64,000 nt of DNA, taken from assembly GCF_047948215.1 (NCBI RefSeq), contig NC_134456.1, positions 68,784,029 through 68,848,028 of the forward strand. The letters are read 5' to 3'. The notes beneath the pieces were generated by a model that made no database searches, was not told the DNA's origin, and worked only from the letters and a program-made list of their open reading frames with translations. The position numbers were made by a program, and so were the translations under genes. This document shows, in pieces, positions 12,958 through 22,989 of this stretch (within the stretch, counting starts at the first letter, position 1; every line of letters begins with the position of its first letter). Origin of the DNA: Lycorma delicatula (Eukaryota; Arthropoda; Insecta; Hemiptera; Fulgoridae).

Positions 12958-12994
12958 ACTTTTGGGTAATAACATGTCGTTATTACCCAAAAGT
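12958..12994. repeat. Perfect 16-bp hairpin
   Basis: ACTTTTGGGTAATAAC, a 5-base loop ATGTC, then the exact reverse complement. The other family C copy at 61430 keeps the left arm and loop but not the complementary right arm, so the hairpin is private to this copy. Confidence 0.95.
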
Positions 12995-13606
12995 AACAAG
13001 TTCAGGAAGTAACATAGGATATTTTAAATTGTCTTAATCAAAAAGGGGGAATGCTACACTGGGGAATAAAATTAAAAAATTACACTATTTTCACATTTTA
13101 ATGATGGTATTCCATAAAAAGATTTTAAAAAAGTTATCTGTCGCATGATTTGTTTTTCGTGATTTTTCAAAAAATTAGTCATTTTCCAGGCATAGGCAAA
13201 AAAAATTTGCTCAACAAATGGAAGCAGGAATGCAACGCGGCTAGCACCCGCCTGTACGCTCTGTGTGTTGCCGGTATGCGTTGCATTTCATCCTATTGAT
13301 ATTTAAATTCTTATTTAAATAACCCGAGTTTCTAAAAAATATACAATCTTACATTAGTATCGTATCTAGATGATTAGTATACTGAACAGTATAGTTATGG
13401 AAAGAAAAAAGCCCCATATAAAATAATTATTAAAAACAAAAAACCCGAATGCTAATTAATTGTACACATCTGTGTAGAATAATTATGAAAAACGAACAAA
13501 AGATTGTTAAAAAAACAAAATCTTTCAGGCATTTTTTCAAGATAAAGTAAGTTAGCGATGTAAAATTTAATATTATTTTTATATTTTATGTTGAAGTCGG
13601 GTGAGT

Positions 13607-13614
13607 GTGTAGGC
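13607..13614. repeat. Left target-site duplication of element D
   Basis: GTGTAGGC, matched by GTTTAGGC at 14601-14608 (one mismatch). The other family C copy has a single uninterrupted GTGTAGGC (reverse complement GCCTACAC near 62064) at the equivalent place. Confidence 0.75.
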
Positions 13615-14061
13615 GATTAGCGGACGTTTACCGTCCACACGGTAAAATCCACTTACGCTAAGGTCTACAAAAAGTCCAATGTCACTGTTTATTTGTCCAT
13701 TTTATTTAACGTCCACTGGTATTTTTGCTCACCATTAGTTTTGGTCTACTTTCTTTTAGTCCACACAGATTTATTACACTAAAATTTGGGCCTGTTTTCA
13801 GTCCACTGTAAGTTGTGATATCACTGTTACTGTATGATATCAAGGCAGACATTGTTACCATTATTGGAAATTAAAACATTGCTTGCCCCCGTTGTTGGAC
13901 AATATTATTTTGGAAGATTTTTTTAGAATTATGGCAGAGTTGACTTAGGCGATATCATCTTGAAATAATTCATCGAAAATTATGGTAGAGCTGATTTATT
14001 CTAACAAAAAAAAAAAAATCAGCGTTTATTTATCTATCTGTCTATCTATTTTATCATCTAG

Positions 14062-14105
14062 CATTGTATCTATGAATCTCCATAGGGAGATTCATAGATA
14101 CAATG
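14062..14105. repeat. Perfect 20-bp hairpin inside element D
   Basis: Arms of 20 bases beginning CATTGTATCTATGAATCTCC, a 4-base loop ATAG, then the exact reverse complement. It lies directly before the relic reading frame. Confidence 0.95.
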
Positions 14106-14106
14106 A

Positions 14107-14334
14107 TTCATAGATGAACAGCAACAAAATCAACAAGATATCACCCAGCTGCTAGTAGGCCACATTAACATAGGACGACTGCCTGTGAACAAAACATATT
14201 CAGCAAACCAAACACACATTGCTGAAGTTTTGCAACTATATCAATAATATAAGGACGAACAACGCATGACAACTAACCTGAGGGCCGTCGCGTATAGACT
14301 AAAGGTGAACCCTACAGAATTGATTGATGAATGA
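14107..14334 (+). pseudogene. Relic reading frame inside element D
   Basis: A frame of 76 codons broken by one TAA at 14245-14247 and ending in TGA at 14332-14334. It contains Gln-rich (QQQNQQDITQLL) and ordinary protein-like segments (HINIGRLPVNKTYSANQTH, LRAVAYRLKVNPTELIDE), and its codons are less AT-biased than the surroundings. I do not recognise the protein. Position inside a transposon suggests the C-terminal end of an element-encoded protein, but a captured host fragment is equally possible. It is too short to be functional. Confidence 0.4.
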
Positions 14335-14600
14335 AATCTGTAACAACTAATTAATATCCTATTAATTATGTCATAATTATTTCTGGGATACTTACACAAT
14401 AAATAAAATTAAAAAAATTATATTTCTCTTTTTTTTATATATCTCTTTAAATGGACTAGACAAATATGCAATGGACTTTATTTAATTGTCTTCTAGTGGA
14501 CAACGCGGTAAATGGACGTTACCTGGAGTGGACATAAGTGTGATGAACGAAACTGGAATATGGTCTAGACCTTACAGTGGGGACCAAACGTCCTGGAAGC

Positions 14601-14608
14601 GTTTAGGC
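14601..14608. repeat. Right target-site duplication of element D
   Basis: GTTTAGGC, the partner of GTGTAGGC at 13607-13614. The family C sequence resumes immediately after. Confidence 0.75.
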
Positions 14609-14849
14609 TATATGAAATGGTTAATTTATCGGCCTCCACTTTAAGACTAACTGGCACCCGGAAAAAACATAAAATGTAGGAGAAATATTAAATCTCACAT
14701 CTCTGACTAAATTATTGTGTCCTGAAAAAATGCCTTTAAGAAAAAAATACTTATGTTACAATTTTCTACTTTTTTCGTAATTATTCTTTGTAGATGCGTA
14801 TAATTAGAAGTCGGATTTTTTGTTTTTTAATAATTATTATATTTAAACG

Positions 14850-15970
14850 TGTGTTGATTAATTTAAATTTAGTTAAAATAATTTAAAACGCAGAATTTTT
14901 GTTTTACTATGCTCATAATTTAATGAAAAGTTTTTCTAAGCAAACTTTGAAGCATAATATAAAATACTTGTGTACACAGTACAGAAAATGTTTAAACGTA
15001 CAAAACCCCAAGTAGTTTAGCACAACTACTAACGTACGATATACACGTTATATTCTTGTTTGTGTGTGTTTTGTATATTTTAGTATAAATATTTAATGCA
15101 GTAAATGTTCTTTTACATATTAAAGTTTTAACTAATTGAAACTAATTGCATTGGAAATTATTTGTTCATTATCTACTAACCGAACTAAACGTACTTAAAA
15201 AGGTAGATTATTTAAGTTGTTATAACAAGGTAGTGCATATGCACTCGCACAATACACTCAACAGTACAGTACAAGTATGATACATACAAAATAATATATA
15301 TTCAGTTTAATGAAAAAAATAATTTCATTAACGGTGAAACTACGTTTTTGATGTAAGTCGATAATAATCTTTTGTAAAATACACAAGATATTTTTATAAT
15401 CGTGAAGTAGATTTTTCTAAAGAATATTTTTATTATGCTCGAGAAAAAATATTAAAATAGATTTTAAAATATTTATATTAAAATATATAAAACATGATGC
15501 CGAAATTTTCTGACAATTTGCATAGAACTTTAAGCCTTTCTATGCAATAAAGGATGTAAATTTATTTTTTTTCATTTTCGACCTCTTTTTCAAAGAAAAT
15601 AATAGTAAAAAAAAAGTTTGGATTTTTTAGACGAGTTAAAAGTTTTAAGATAATATAATTTTAACTCGGTCCCACTCATTCAAGTTATCTTAAAATTTAA
15701 TCAAATGTTCTTCACCTAGTAATATTTTTGCGCCAACTGAATAAAAAAATAATATTTTTCAAAGGTTACAACTACCTTCATTATGCAATTTTGAAAAGTA
15801 AATACTTGTTATTAAACCTTAAACACTTTCATACTATACATTATTTACGAAAAAATAAATGTTTCTTATCGATTTGTTGACTTATAACAAAATAACTTTT
15901 ACAAAACGCAAAGAAAAATGTTAGTTGAAGTTTGATATACATGATTTTTAATTTGAATTGTTTGAGTCCC
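14850..15970. other. AT-rich non-coding stretch
   Basis: No gene, long repeat or notable structure identified by eye; A/T runs throughout. Confidence 0.5.
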
Positions 15971-15994
15971 TGACTGAAATTTTTTTGTTCAGTT

Positions 15995-16035
15995 TTTCTG
16001 GGCAACAAACGCTCCGGCATTATCGTCGCCTGAAC
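15995..16035 (-). repeat. LINE 3' UTR hairpin segment, copy 1
   Basis: Minus strand: a conserved segment with CAGGCGACGATAATGC, a tetraloop-like CGGA and GCGTTTGTTGCCCAG. It is homologous to the segment at 22930-22975. Such terminal stem-loops are commonly recognised by the LINE reverse transcriptase. Confidence 0.65.
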
Positions 16036-16123
16036 ACGAAATAAAAAAACAAAATCAAAACAAACAAAGATATTAAAAATAAAAATAACAAAAAAAAAAA
16101 GGGTAGTCTAAATTTTTATTTTT

Positions 16124-16157
16124 TGGGCGAAAAATATCTTCGTGTTACCATCACCCG
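16124..16157 (-). repeat. LINE 3' UTR hairpin segment, copy 2 (degenerate)
   Basis: Minus strand: CCGGGTGATGGTAACACGAA then ATATTTTTCGCCC, matching the consensus CGGGCGATGATAACGC-GAAA-GCGTTTTT apart from a damaged right arm. It lies about 110 bp upstream of copy 1 in the same LINE tail. Confidence 0.6.
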
Positions 16158-16739
16158 GAAAAAAATGGAATATTAAAATAAAATATAAGACAACAAACGA
16201 AATTAAAAGAAAATAAAACCGTAAAGTAGAAATCTGAAAACAAAATTACAACTCAAATTAAAATACTGAAACAAAGAAAAATAAATAACTTAAAATAAAA
16301 TGTTAAACACAAAGACATAAAACTAACGTACAAAAAAATTTAAGAACACTATTAAAAGGTGTGTAAAATTCTAATAGCTCGAAAAATAAAAATACCCGGT
16401 CCAGAACTTCTTTATTATTTCCCAGGATTTGACGAAAATTCCTGGGCAATTTAAATTTACAACCCAAGGCCGTATAACGTATGCAATCCACAAGGATGTG
16501 GCTCACAGTCAAGCGGCACTTGCATCGGACGCATATCGGTGCATTTTTTGCTGACATCAGGTACCCGTGAGTAGCTCTCGTATGTCCTATCCGCATTCGG
16601 CAGAGGATCACTTCCTCTCGGCGAAATTCCTGTGGGAGGAATCCCACGACAACACAGTATCTTTGACATTGTAATGGCGCAGACATCTGATTGTAATGGC
16701 CTCAAAATTTCAAGAAACGCAAACATCTGAATGATTAAT

Positions 16740-18205
16740 TTTTGTACGTTGGTTCTTTTCCTTTGCTAAAATCTCGTTTTAACATCAGGAGGTGTAAATT
16801 ATTAGTTTATTGTTAATATAATATATAAATTTATTATTACATTATAATTCTTTTGAGTTAAAAGAAAAATTTAATTTTTAAATGTTAGGTAGTAGTGATT
16901 GTTCATGTAGATAAATTATTAAATCAATGAAATTTTTGTATAAATCGTAATGAGCGGACGGAGAAGTTTAAATAATTTTATCCCAATTCACAAAATAACT
17001 GTCGGATAATTATTATTTCTTTAATTAAAATATTCGTTAAAAAATACATTTTACTATGAAATACGATTTAAAATTGTTTATTTGTACTTGATTTATCATA
17101 CAAACGTCTCTTTTCTCCTTTATTTATGATCCGCTCTACAACCGACCAATAAGTGGATTAGTTACTCTAGAATTATGACTTGAAGAAAAATAACTCTCAG
17201 TAGAAATATCTAATAAAAGTAATAAAATATTAAGTTCGCACAGACTATTTCTATAATTAAGGTTAAGTTTTGAAAAGCGTAAAACAAAATAATTTTAATG
17301 ATATCAAAAATGTTGAAATAATTCCTTTGGATGCTTCCGTTTTAATCTTCTTACTGCCTCTCCATTTAATTTAATATTATTGCCAACGATTTTGATAAGA
17401 TTCAATTTTATTTTTATATTTACAGCTGATATTTAATTATCTTTCCTGAAATGGAAATATTTAAATTCCTTTTTTATATTATTTTATGGATGTATTTATA
17501 TGCATATTTTTATTTACGTATCACGGTACTGCAATCTCATTTCGAAACTGAAACTGAAAATAGTAAATGATTTCGATGTTTATTTAGATGATGCATTCCA
17601 AAATTACAGTATTCTTAAATAGGTTTTTTAAATTTATTTTAGTGTTGGGGCTAGTTAATTCGATTCATACAAAACCTTAATGGTATCATACCATTACGAT
17701 TTATATACATTTCTGTTTTCCCGTGTGTTTTCATTTTAACTAGGCTTTATTCATTTTTATGTTAAGCCGCTCTTATTTGAAGCTTTTCTTAATAATTTTA
17801 TTTCCTCCGACATTCTTAATTTTTATGAAAAATGCAAGCTGAATTAAATTATATAAAAACCAATTCCAATCAAACTTTGTCATCCGTGTAAAACCACTAT
17901 TTATTTACTATTATTAATAATTTATTTTTTATTACTATGTATCATGCTTTATTACACTGTATTTATTTTTTTACTAATTTTGCAATCGTTTTCAATAAGA
18001 AAATAATTGATAGCATTTTATCTTTTGTTAGAGTTAAATGTTAGATGAAGATGACTGGATTAAAAGTTTACCACTTAATTTAATCCATTTAACCTTCAAT
18101 ATGAAATTTTACTTCTTTTAATCTTTCCTTAAAATACGATCAATCAACTTTGTCTCTTTTTCGTGAAACTTTTGTTGGTAATCTTCAACAAATTCCTTTC
18201 AAGAT
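16740..18205. other. AT-rich non-coding stretch
   Basis: No gene or long repeat seen. A 12-base near-repeat (GCAGACATCTGA / GCAAACATCTGA) lies just to its left at 16679-16690 and 16719-16730. Confidence 0.5.
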
Positions 18206-18209
18206 TGAA

Positions 18210-18235
18210 TTATATATATATATATATATATATAT
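18210..18235. repeat. (TA)n microsatellite
   Basis: About 13 TA units. Confidence 0.95.
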
Positions 18236-18354
18236 TTACTATCCATTTAAATAAAAGCTATGCCGCTTACCATTTCCTAACATTTTCTTTTTATGTGTTT
18301 AAAATCCAACCAGTACGTTGAATACTTTATTAAAAATAATTATTCTTTTTAATA

Positions 18355-18358
<4 letters not shown>

Positions 18359-18392
<34 letters not shown>
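18359..18392. repeat. (GT)n microsatellite
   Basis: About 17 GT units ending in GTATGTAC. Confidence 0.95.
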
Positions 18393-18396
<4 letters not shown>

Positions 18397-19040
18397 ACTT
18401 CCTTTAAATTATCAAAGAACCATTTTATATGCTGTTTAACGATCGCTTTTTCCGGTGGATGTTTAAAACTTTTAGCTGGTCCAGAATTACGAAATCAGAC
18501 AGTTTAAAAACTGTTAATGCAGGTTTATTATTTTTTTTATTGTTTCTTAGAAAATATTTGGGAACCACTCACCAAATTGAATCGTACCCTGTCAAATTTC
18601 AATGATTTCTTATCGAAATGAACGTGGAGTTCAAGAGATCCTATTCTAATTATATTAGTGATATTTCGCGTTATCGTATAGATTATTTTTTATTGTTATA
18701 AACAATAGGATTATGTATATTTTATTCATTTCTAACAAATTTACACAATTATAACAGTTAAAAAACAAATACAAATTTTGAGCTTTTATTGGACCATTAT
18801 TTCACAGGACTTGTGATTCCTGGATAAACTGTTTTGAAGTTGAGTTTTGTTGTTTTAGCTCTACACAAAATAAATACAAGCACTAAATCAGATTGTTAAA
18901 AACCAATAAAAAAACGTATTTCCATTTTATCTCACAATGAACTTTACAAAGTGAACTTTACGTAAAGTGGTACAAAACATCATTACCGACAATTTTATTT
19001 ACTAAGCCGTACCTATTCCACTATCTAAAAATATTACTGT
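18393..19040. other. AT-rich non-coding stretch
   Basis: Nothing recognised between the GT microsatellite and the family B copy. Confidence 0.5.
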
Positions 19041-19044
19041 TAAA

Positions 19045-19460
19045 ATTTATAATAAAAAAAGCTCATGCGCAGTTCAGCGCAAGAAGACTGACTTTCGCTT
19101 GCAACGTTCTCACTATTTCACATCAGAAACGCACTGATTTGCAGAGTACAACGCACTACATACGTTTGATTAACCAGCGGATCCTAATCACAAGCATTAG
19201 GTTTCAACTCGCTCACGACTGTGACCAACTGCATAAACGCGTATGAAAAATACGCCACTACATATTTAACATAACCTCAATGGTTTTTTCGACGTTAAAT
19301 TGAGCCTAACTTAAGAATGACTCAACAAATCTTAATAAAATTTTTTCATGCACAACTTCAGATATACTACCACAGCATATCTAAATTTCAATGAAATTTA
19401 GAGATTTTCGAGCCACAAAGATTTTATATATAGGCCTACATATATATATATATATAAAAG
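19045..19460 (-). repeat. Family B repeat, copy 1
   Basis: Read on the minus strand it starts with a TA tract and AGGCCTAT, then GGCTCGAAAATCTC, TTTCATTGAAATTTAGA, GTTGAGTCATTCTTAAGT, GAGGTTATGT and ends near GAACTGCGCATGAG. The same order of blocks occurs on the + strand at 22198-22630. No open frame. The two copies are inverted relative to each other, about 2.7 kb apart. Confidence 0.85.
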
Positions 19461-19464
19461 GAAA

Positions 19465-22020
19465 CCGCAATTTAAGTGAATGGTATTTTGGTTCTCATAT
19501 CTCAAAATGAATTCATTTTGACTTCCGCCTACACTGTGCGACCGAAAGTAATATCGTACTTTTCTTCGAGAAGTCTCAAAAAACCAAAAAAAAACAAAAG
19601 TTAATTTTAAATATATAATTAATATTCTTAGATATTATAATTTTCAGTTTTCATGAATTACAGTTTTCATTAAATAAATAGTTACGATTTATATTTAATA
19701 GATACACACACACTCACACACGCGCACATTTTTTTTCCTGGAAATTTTTTTAATTTGTTAATTTTATTGGAAAATTGTAATATTTTTCATTTCCAGCTAA
19801 ACAGTTTGTGATAAAATGATATAGTTTAGTTAAAGAATATAATGTTAAGATAAATAATTTTTTTTTTAAATATATTAAACTAACAGCAGAATAAACAAAA
19901 TGTACGTACAATGGTAGTAATGTAATAATAAAATCAACTTTTCCCCTTTTTATTTTCCTTTTCACCGGATGAAAATTGGTAGAGAACATTTTAAACCTTT
20001 ACACTAAAACAAATTTAACGTTGCTTTTCAGTTGTATAAAATCTCTAATCAAAATACTTTTGCCATGTTTCTATTTAAGAGTAATCTTTATTTAAACAAG
20101 CGGATCGTTCCCTCAGTATTCCCCTTCTCATTACTCTTTTTTCTAATTCTCTTCATCATGTCTCTCTTTTTTATCTTGTTTTCTTTTCAATAATTCTGGA
20201 AAAAATACAATCGCGTAAAAAAATCGTTGATGTCTATATAAAAGTGAATTAAAAAAAATTTTTTAGTAATCAAGTAATATTCCTATATTATCGGTAATCA
20301 ATGTTATCGATATAAAAGAAACGTAATAACGGTTTGTGTACAAGTTAAATAAAAATTGTTTTATCTATAAATTTGTTAATTCCAGTCAAATTGTACGTTA
20401 CAAAGTACTTTCCTAGTAAATATTTGTAAGAAAATATACAATATAAATTCAAAAATAAAGGATGTTTAGATCTTAGAACATGTCAGTTCAAAAATAAATA
20501 ATAAAATAAATTATACTAAAGAAAAAATATACACGTATGTAGGTAATTGAAATAAAATGATAGTGCTTTCGGAATTCTTGAAATTTAACATTGTTTTAAA
20601 ATACGGTACCACATACAAAATAAATATCAAAAATATAATTATATCCTTAATTTGGCGCTGTGTTTAAAGTATCAAAATTTAATCAATGTTAAAGTACTGG
20701 TTAGTACATTTATTTAACGAGCGCTGTTTATTTAATTTTTTCATTTTTAGCATTTTTAAAAAAAAAAATTAAAGAAAATGAACGCATAAGCAAGTATTAA
20801 TGAGCATAATTTTAATACCAGGGGTTGCTGATTACGATTGAACATCCTCCAATAATGACAAGAAAGTGAAAAGTATGTCTAATTCTTAAACTAACTATTT
20901 ATATCATTTTTCGTTAAAATAGCTTTCCCTTGTGTTATCTAGACAATATTTACAACGAGATCTTTAGAGGAACTTCCTCTACAAAATAAAAAACAATCAT
21001 CGATATAGTTAATAGTAGAGTTAAAAATATTTGAACGTATACATTTATATTTTCCTCAAGGAGTTTTGTTCTTAAAACAAAATTTTAAAAATATATACAA
21101 GGAGATGTTACTTATTTTGTCAGGTAAATCAGATAAATTAAATCCCTTTCGTCGCCACCATTATTCTTTAAATCCGTCTTCAGTAATCCGTCTTCTTATT
21201 AGTTTCTGCTATAAAATCCTGTTTATTATCCTCATTGTAGTCCTTAACATTATCCAATCTGCTGTATATACTAGCGTCGAAAAGTAACATTTTATTCTCA
21301 ATACTATTCAATTATGCATCCAGTACTCCAGTTCTCAAATTTGCTTTACTCCAGGTATTCTACAGATACGACTTATAACAACCATCTCAACAGCAACACT
21401 TCTCCTTACGTCTCAGCTCCATTCGTTGAAGTTGAATGAGTTGAGAAGACTTTACTAAAATTAACTTTACCTCATCTTTTCTCTTGTTCATAAAACCAAA
21501 TTTCCCATCCTTCCTTAACGTATGATTTTGCATTCGTTCTCTTACCGTTTACTTCTACATCCAGTTTTTCTACTTGAAATGCCTGCTCGGTAAATTCCTA
21601 TAGTCACATAATTCGCAACTTATTCTAGAGTTTTTCATACAGTTTGAATATTTAAAAAAGTAGTTGCAGTGCTAAAATATATTAGTATTAAAAAAAAGAT
21701 CCTTAATTAATTACGTGTTTATTTTTATTACCCCAGTACAATTATTCTGTAATCGAAATTTACTAATACTATGGAATTTTTATTCATAATAAATAAATTG
21801 TTGAAACAGGTTGGTTAATAATAATTTTAATGCTATATTGCTATAATCACACATTAAATACGTGATTTATTTAAATCGTAATTTAATAGAAAACTATATT
21901 ATTTTAAAATTTATTAGCATGAAGATCATTAGCACATATATCCTACAGTTTATTTATAGCCTACAATGCTACATTTCTAACAGCCGTTACTAATGTAAAT
22001 AAAACGGTATCCAGGTCTAA
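19465..22020. other. AT-rich non-coding stretch between two inverted family B copies
   Basis: No gene supported; the 79-codon (19750-19989, minus) and 73-codon (21066-21287, plus) frames have no recognisable domain. A CA-rich patch occurs near 19706-19730. Confidence 0.5.
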
Positions 22021-22049
22021 GTGTGTGCGGTGGAGTGCGCGTGTATGAA

Positions 22050-22071
22050 CACACACACACACACACACACA
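22050..22071. repeat. (CA)n microsatellite
   Basis: About 11 AC units following a GTG/GCG-rich stretch. Confidence 0.95.
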
Positions 22072-22192
22072 AGATAGCTTTTTTATCGACTTTTTGAAAA
22101 GTACGGTATTACTTTCAGTGGTGATTGGGAGGTAAAAACTTTCTTTGCGTATCTAAGTATGAGGCGTACCATTCGCTTATAATATAATTTCC

Positions 22193-22197
<5 letters not shown>

Positions 22198-22223
<26 letters not shown>

Positions 22224-22630
22224 AAGGCCTATGAATAAAATTTCTGGCTCGAAAATCTCCAAAATTACTTGATCAATTTCATTGAAATTTAGAAATGCTA
22301 TAGTAATCTATCTGAATTTGTTGATGTGAAAATTTTATGAAGATTGGTTGAGTCGTTCTTCAGTAACACAAAGACAACTTGTATCGACAGCAGATAACAT
22401 TACCACAATTTGAGGTTATGTCAACTTTGTATTGTTATATTTTTCATTGGTGCTTGTGCAGTGTGTTACAGTGGTGAATGAGTTTAAATTTGATGTGTGT
22501 GTGTAAAGTCTATTCGTTAATGGAACGTATGTTGTACATTGTATTCTGAAAATCAGTACGTTTAAATAGGGCGTCGGAAATGAGAAGTCGGTCTTCTTGT
22601 ACAGAACTGCGCAAGAGGGTTTTTAAATTA
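22198..22630 (+). repeat. Family B repeat, copy 2
   Basis: Begins with about 26 bases of TA followed by AAAGGCCTAT, then GGCTCGAAAATCTCC, TTTCATTGAAATTTAGA, GGTTGAGTCGTTCTTCAGT, GAGGTTATGT, and ends around GGTCTTCTTGTACAGAACTG and CGCAAGAGGG. The same blocks in the same order make up copy 1. A microsatellite at the same end of both copies suggests it belongs to the element. The family is not recognised. Confidence 0.85.
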
Positions 22631-22929
22631 ATGGTTATTCAATTGTTAAAGTTGTAATGACGATATTACTGTAATTATTTTTTTTTTTAATTTTTACATA
22701 GTTGTAAACTTTTATATTTGACATGTAAATCTGAAGCTAAATTTCTTAAATTTTTCAAAATTAAATAAAAGTAAATTAAAAATTAAAATTTGGTTTTTGA
22801 AAATCAATCTTTTTTTAACTACTTTCAGCTATTCACCTAACGGGGAATAACTTTCAGAAATAAACAAGTAGTACAGTATTTGTTTATTTTTTGAACATAA
22901 AACAGATAAACTTTGTTTTTTGTTTTTCT

Positions 22930-22975
22930 GATTGAAAAACGCTTTCGCGTTATCATCGCCCGGACACGATATATT
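22930..22975 (-). repeat. Solitary LINE 3' end hairpin
   Basis: Minus strand: GTCCGGGCGATGATAACGC, GAAA, then GCGTTTTTC. AACGC and GCGTT pair perfectly around a GNRA-type GAAA tetraloop. The motif matches the two hairpin segments in the LINE tail at 16 kb, also minus-oriented. Only the last ~50-100 bp of the element seems to be present. Confidence 0.65.
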
Positions 22976-22989
22976 TGGTGTAAATAAAT

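Larger units (their letters stand above)
13615..14600. mobile_element. Element D: 986-bp DNA-transposon-like insertion of unknown family
   Basis: The element sits between an 8-bp near-identical duplication. Its ends are weak inverted repeats sharing GGACGTTT (GGACGTTTACC at 13622; reverse complement of the right end reads GGACGTTTGGT). Several GTCCA/GTCTA motifs point one way in the left 200 bp (13630-13815), and the reverse complement TGGAC recurs in the right 130 bp (14452-14575). Such subterminal arrays are typical transposase-binding sites of cut-and-paste elements. An 8-bp duplication is known for hAT, P and Merlin elements, but no diagnostic terminus assigns a family. The interior holds a 20-bp-arm hairpin (14062-14105) and a 76-codon relic frame (14107-14334). 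Probably non-autonomous or gutted. Confidence 0.72.
12886..14846. repeat. Family C foldback repeat, copy 1, interrupted by element D
   Basis: The left part (12886-13614) matches 61350-62020 through shared blocks: TTCACAGATTTAACCAATTACAA-like sequence, AAAAAGGNGG, CAACGCGGCTA-like sequence and the segment after TTAATTGTACACATCT. Sequence from about 13413 to 13605 reappears inverted at about 14636-14846 (for example ATTAAATCTCACATCTCTGA against TTAGCGATGTAAAATTTAAT), giving foldback arms. A separate 986-bp element (13615-14600) splits the centre. No coding potential in the family C sequence itself. Confidence 0.8.
15981..16700 (-). pseudogene. 3' end of a LINE ORF2 (zinc-knuckle tail) with its 3' UTR
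   Basis: On the minus strand, 16303-16686 encodes a segment with RIGHTRATHGYLM followed by a Cys/His cluster (CVRCKCRLTVSHILVDC), then a stretch resembling LRxILGNxxxVLxRVF. This is the C-terminal tail of many insect non-LTR ORF2 proteins of the Jockey/I/R1 type, downstream of the RT domain. The upstream part is frame-shifted (a second frame at 16457-16726 covers the same bases) and the RT itself is absent, so this is a severely 5'-truncated, dead copy. The A-rich 3' UTR contains two related hairpin segments near 16125-16155 and 15995-16035. The left edge has no clear tail or target duplication. Confidence 0.8.
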
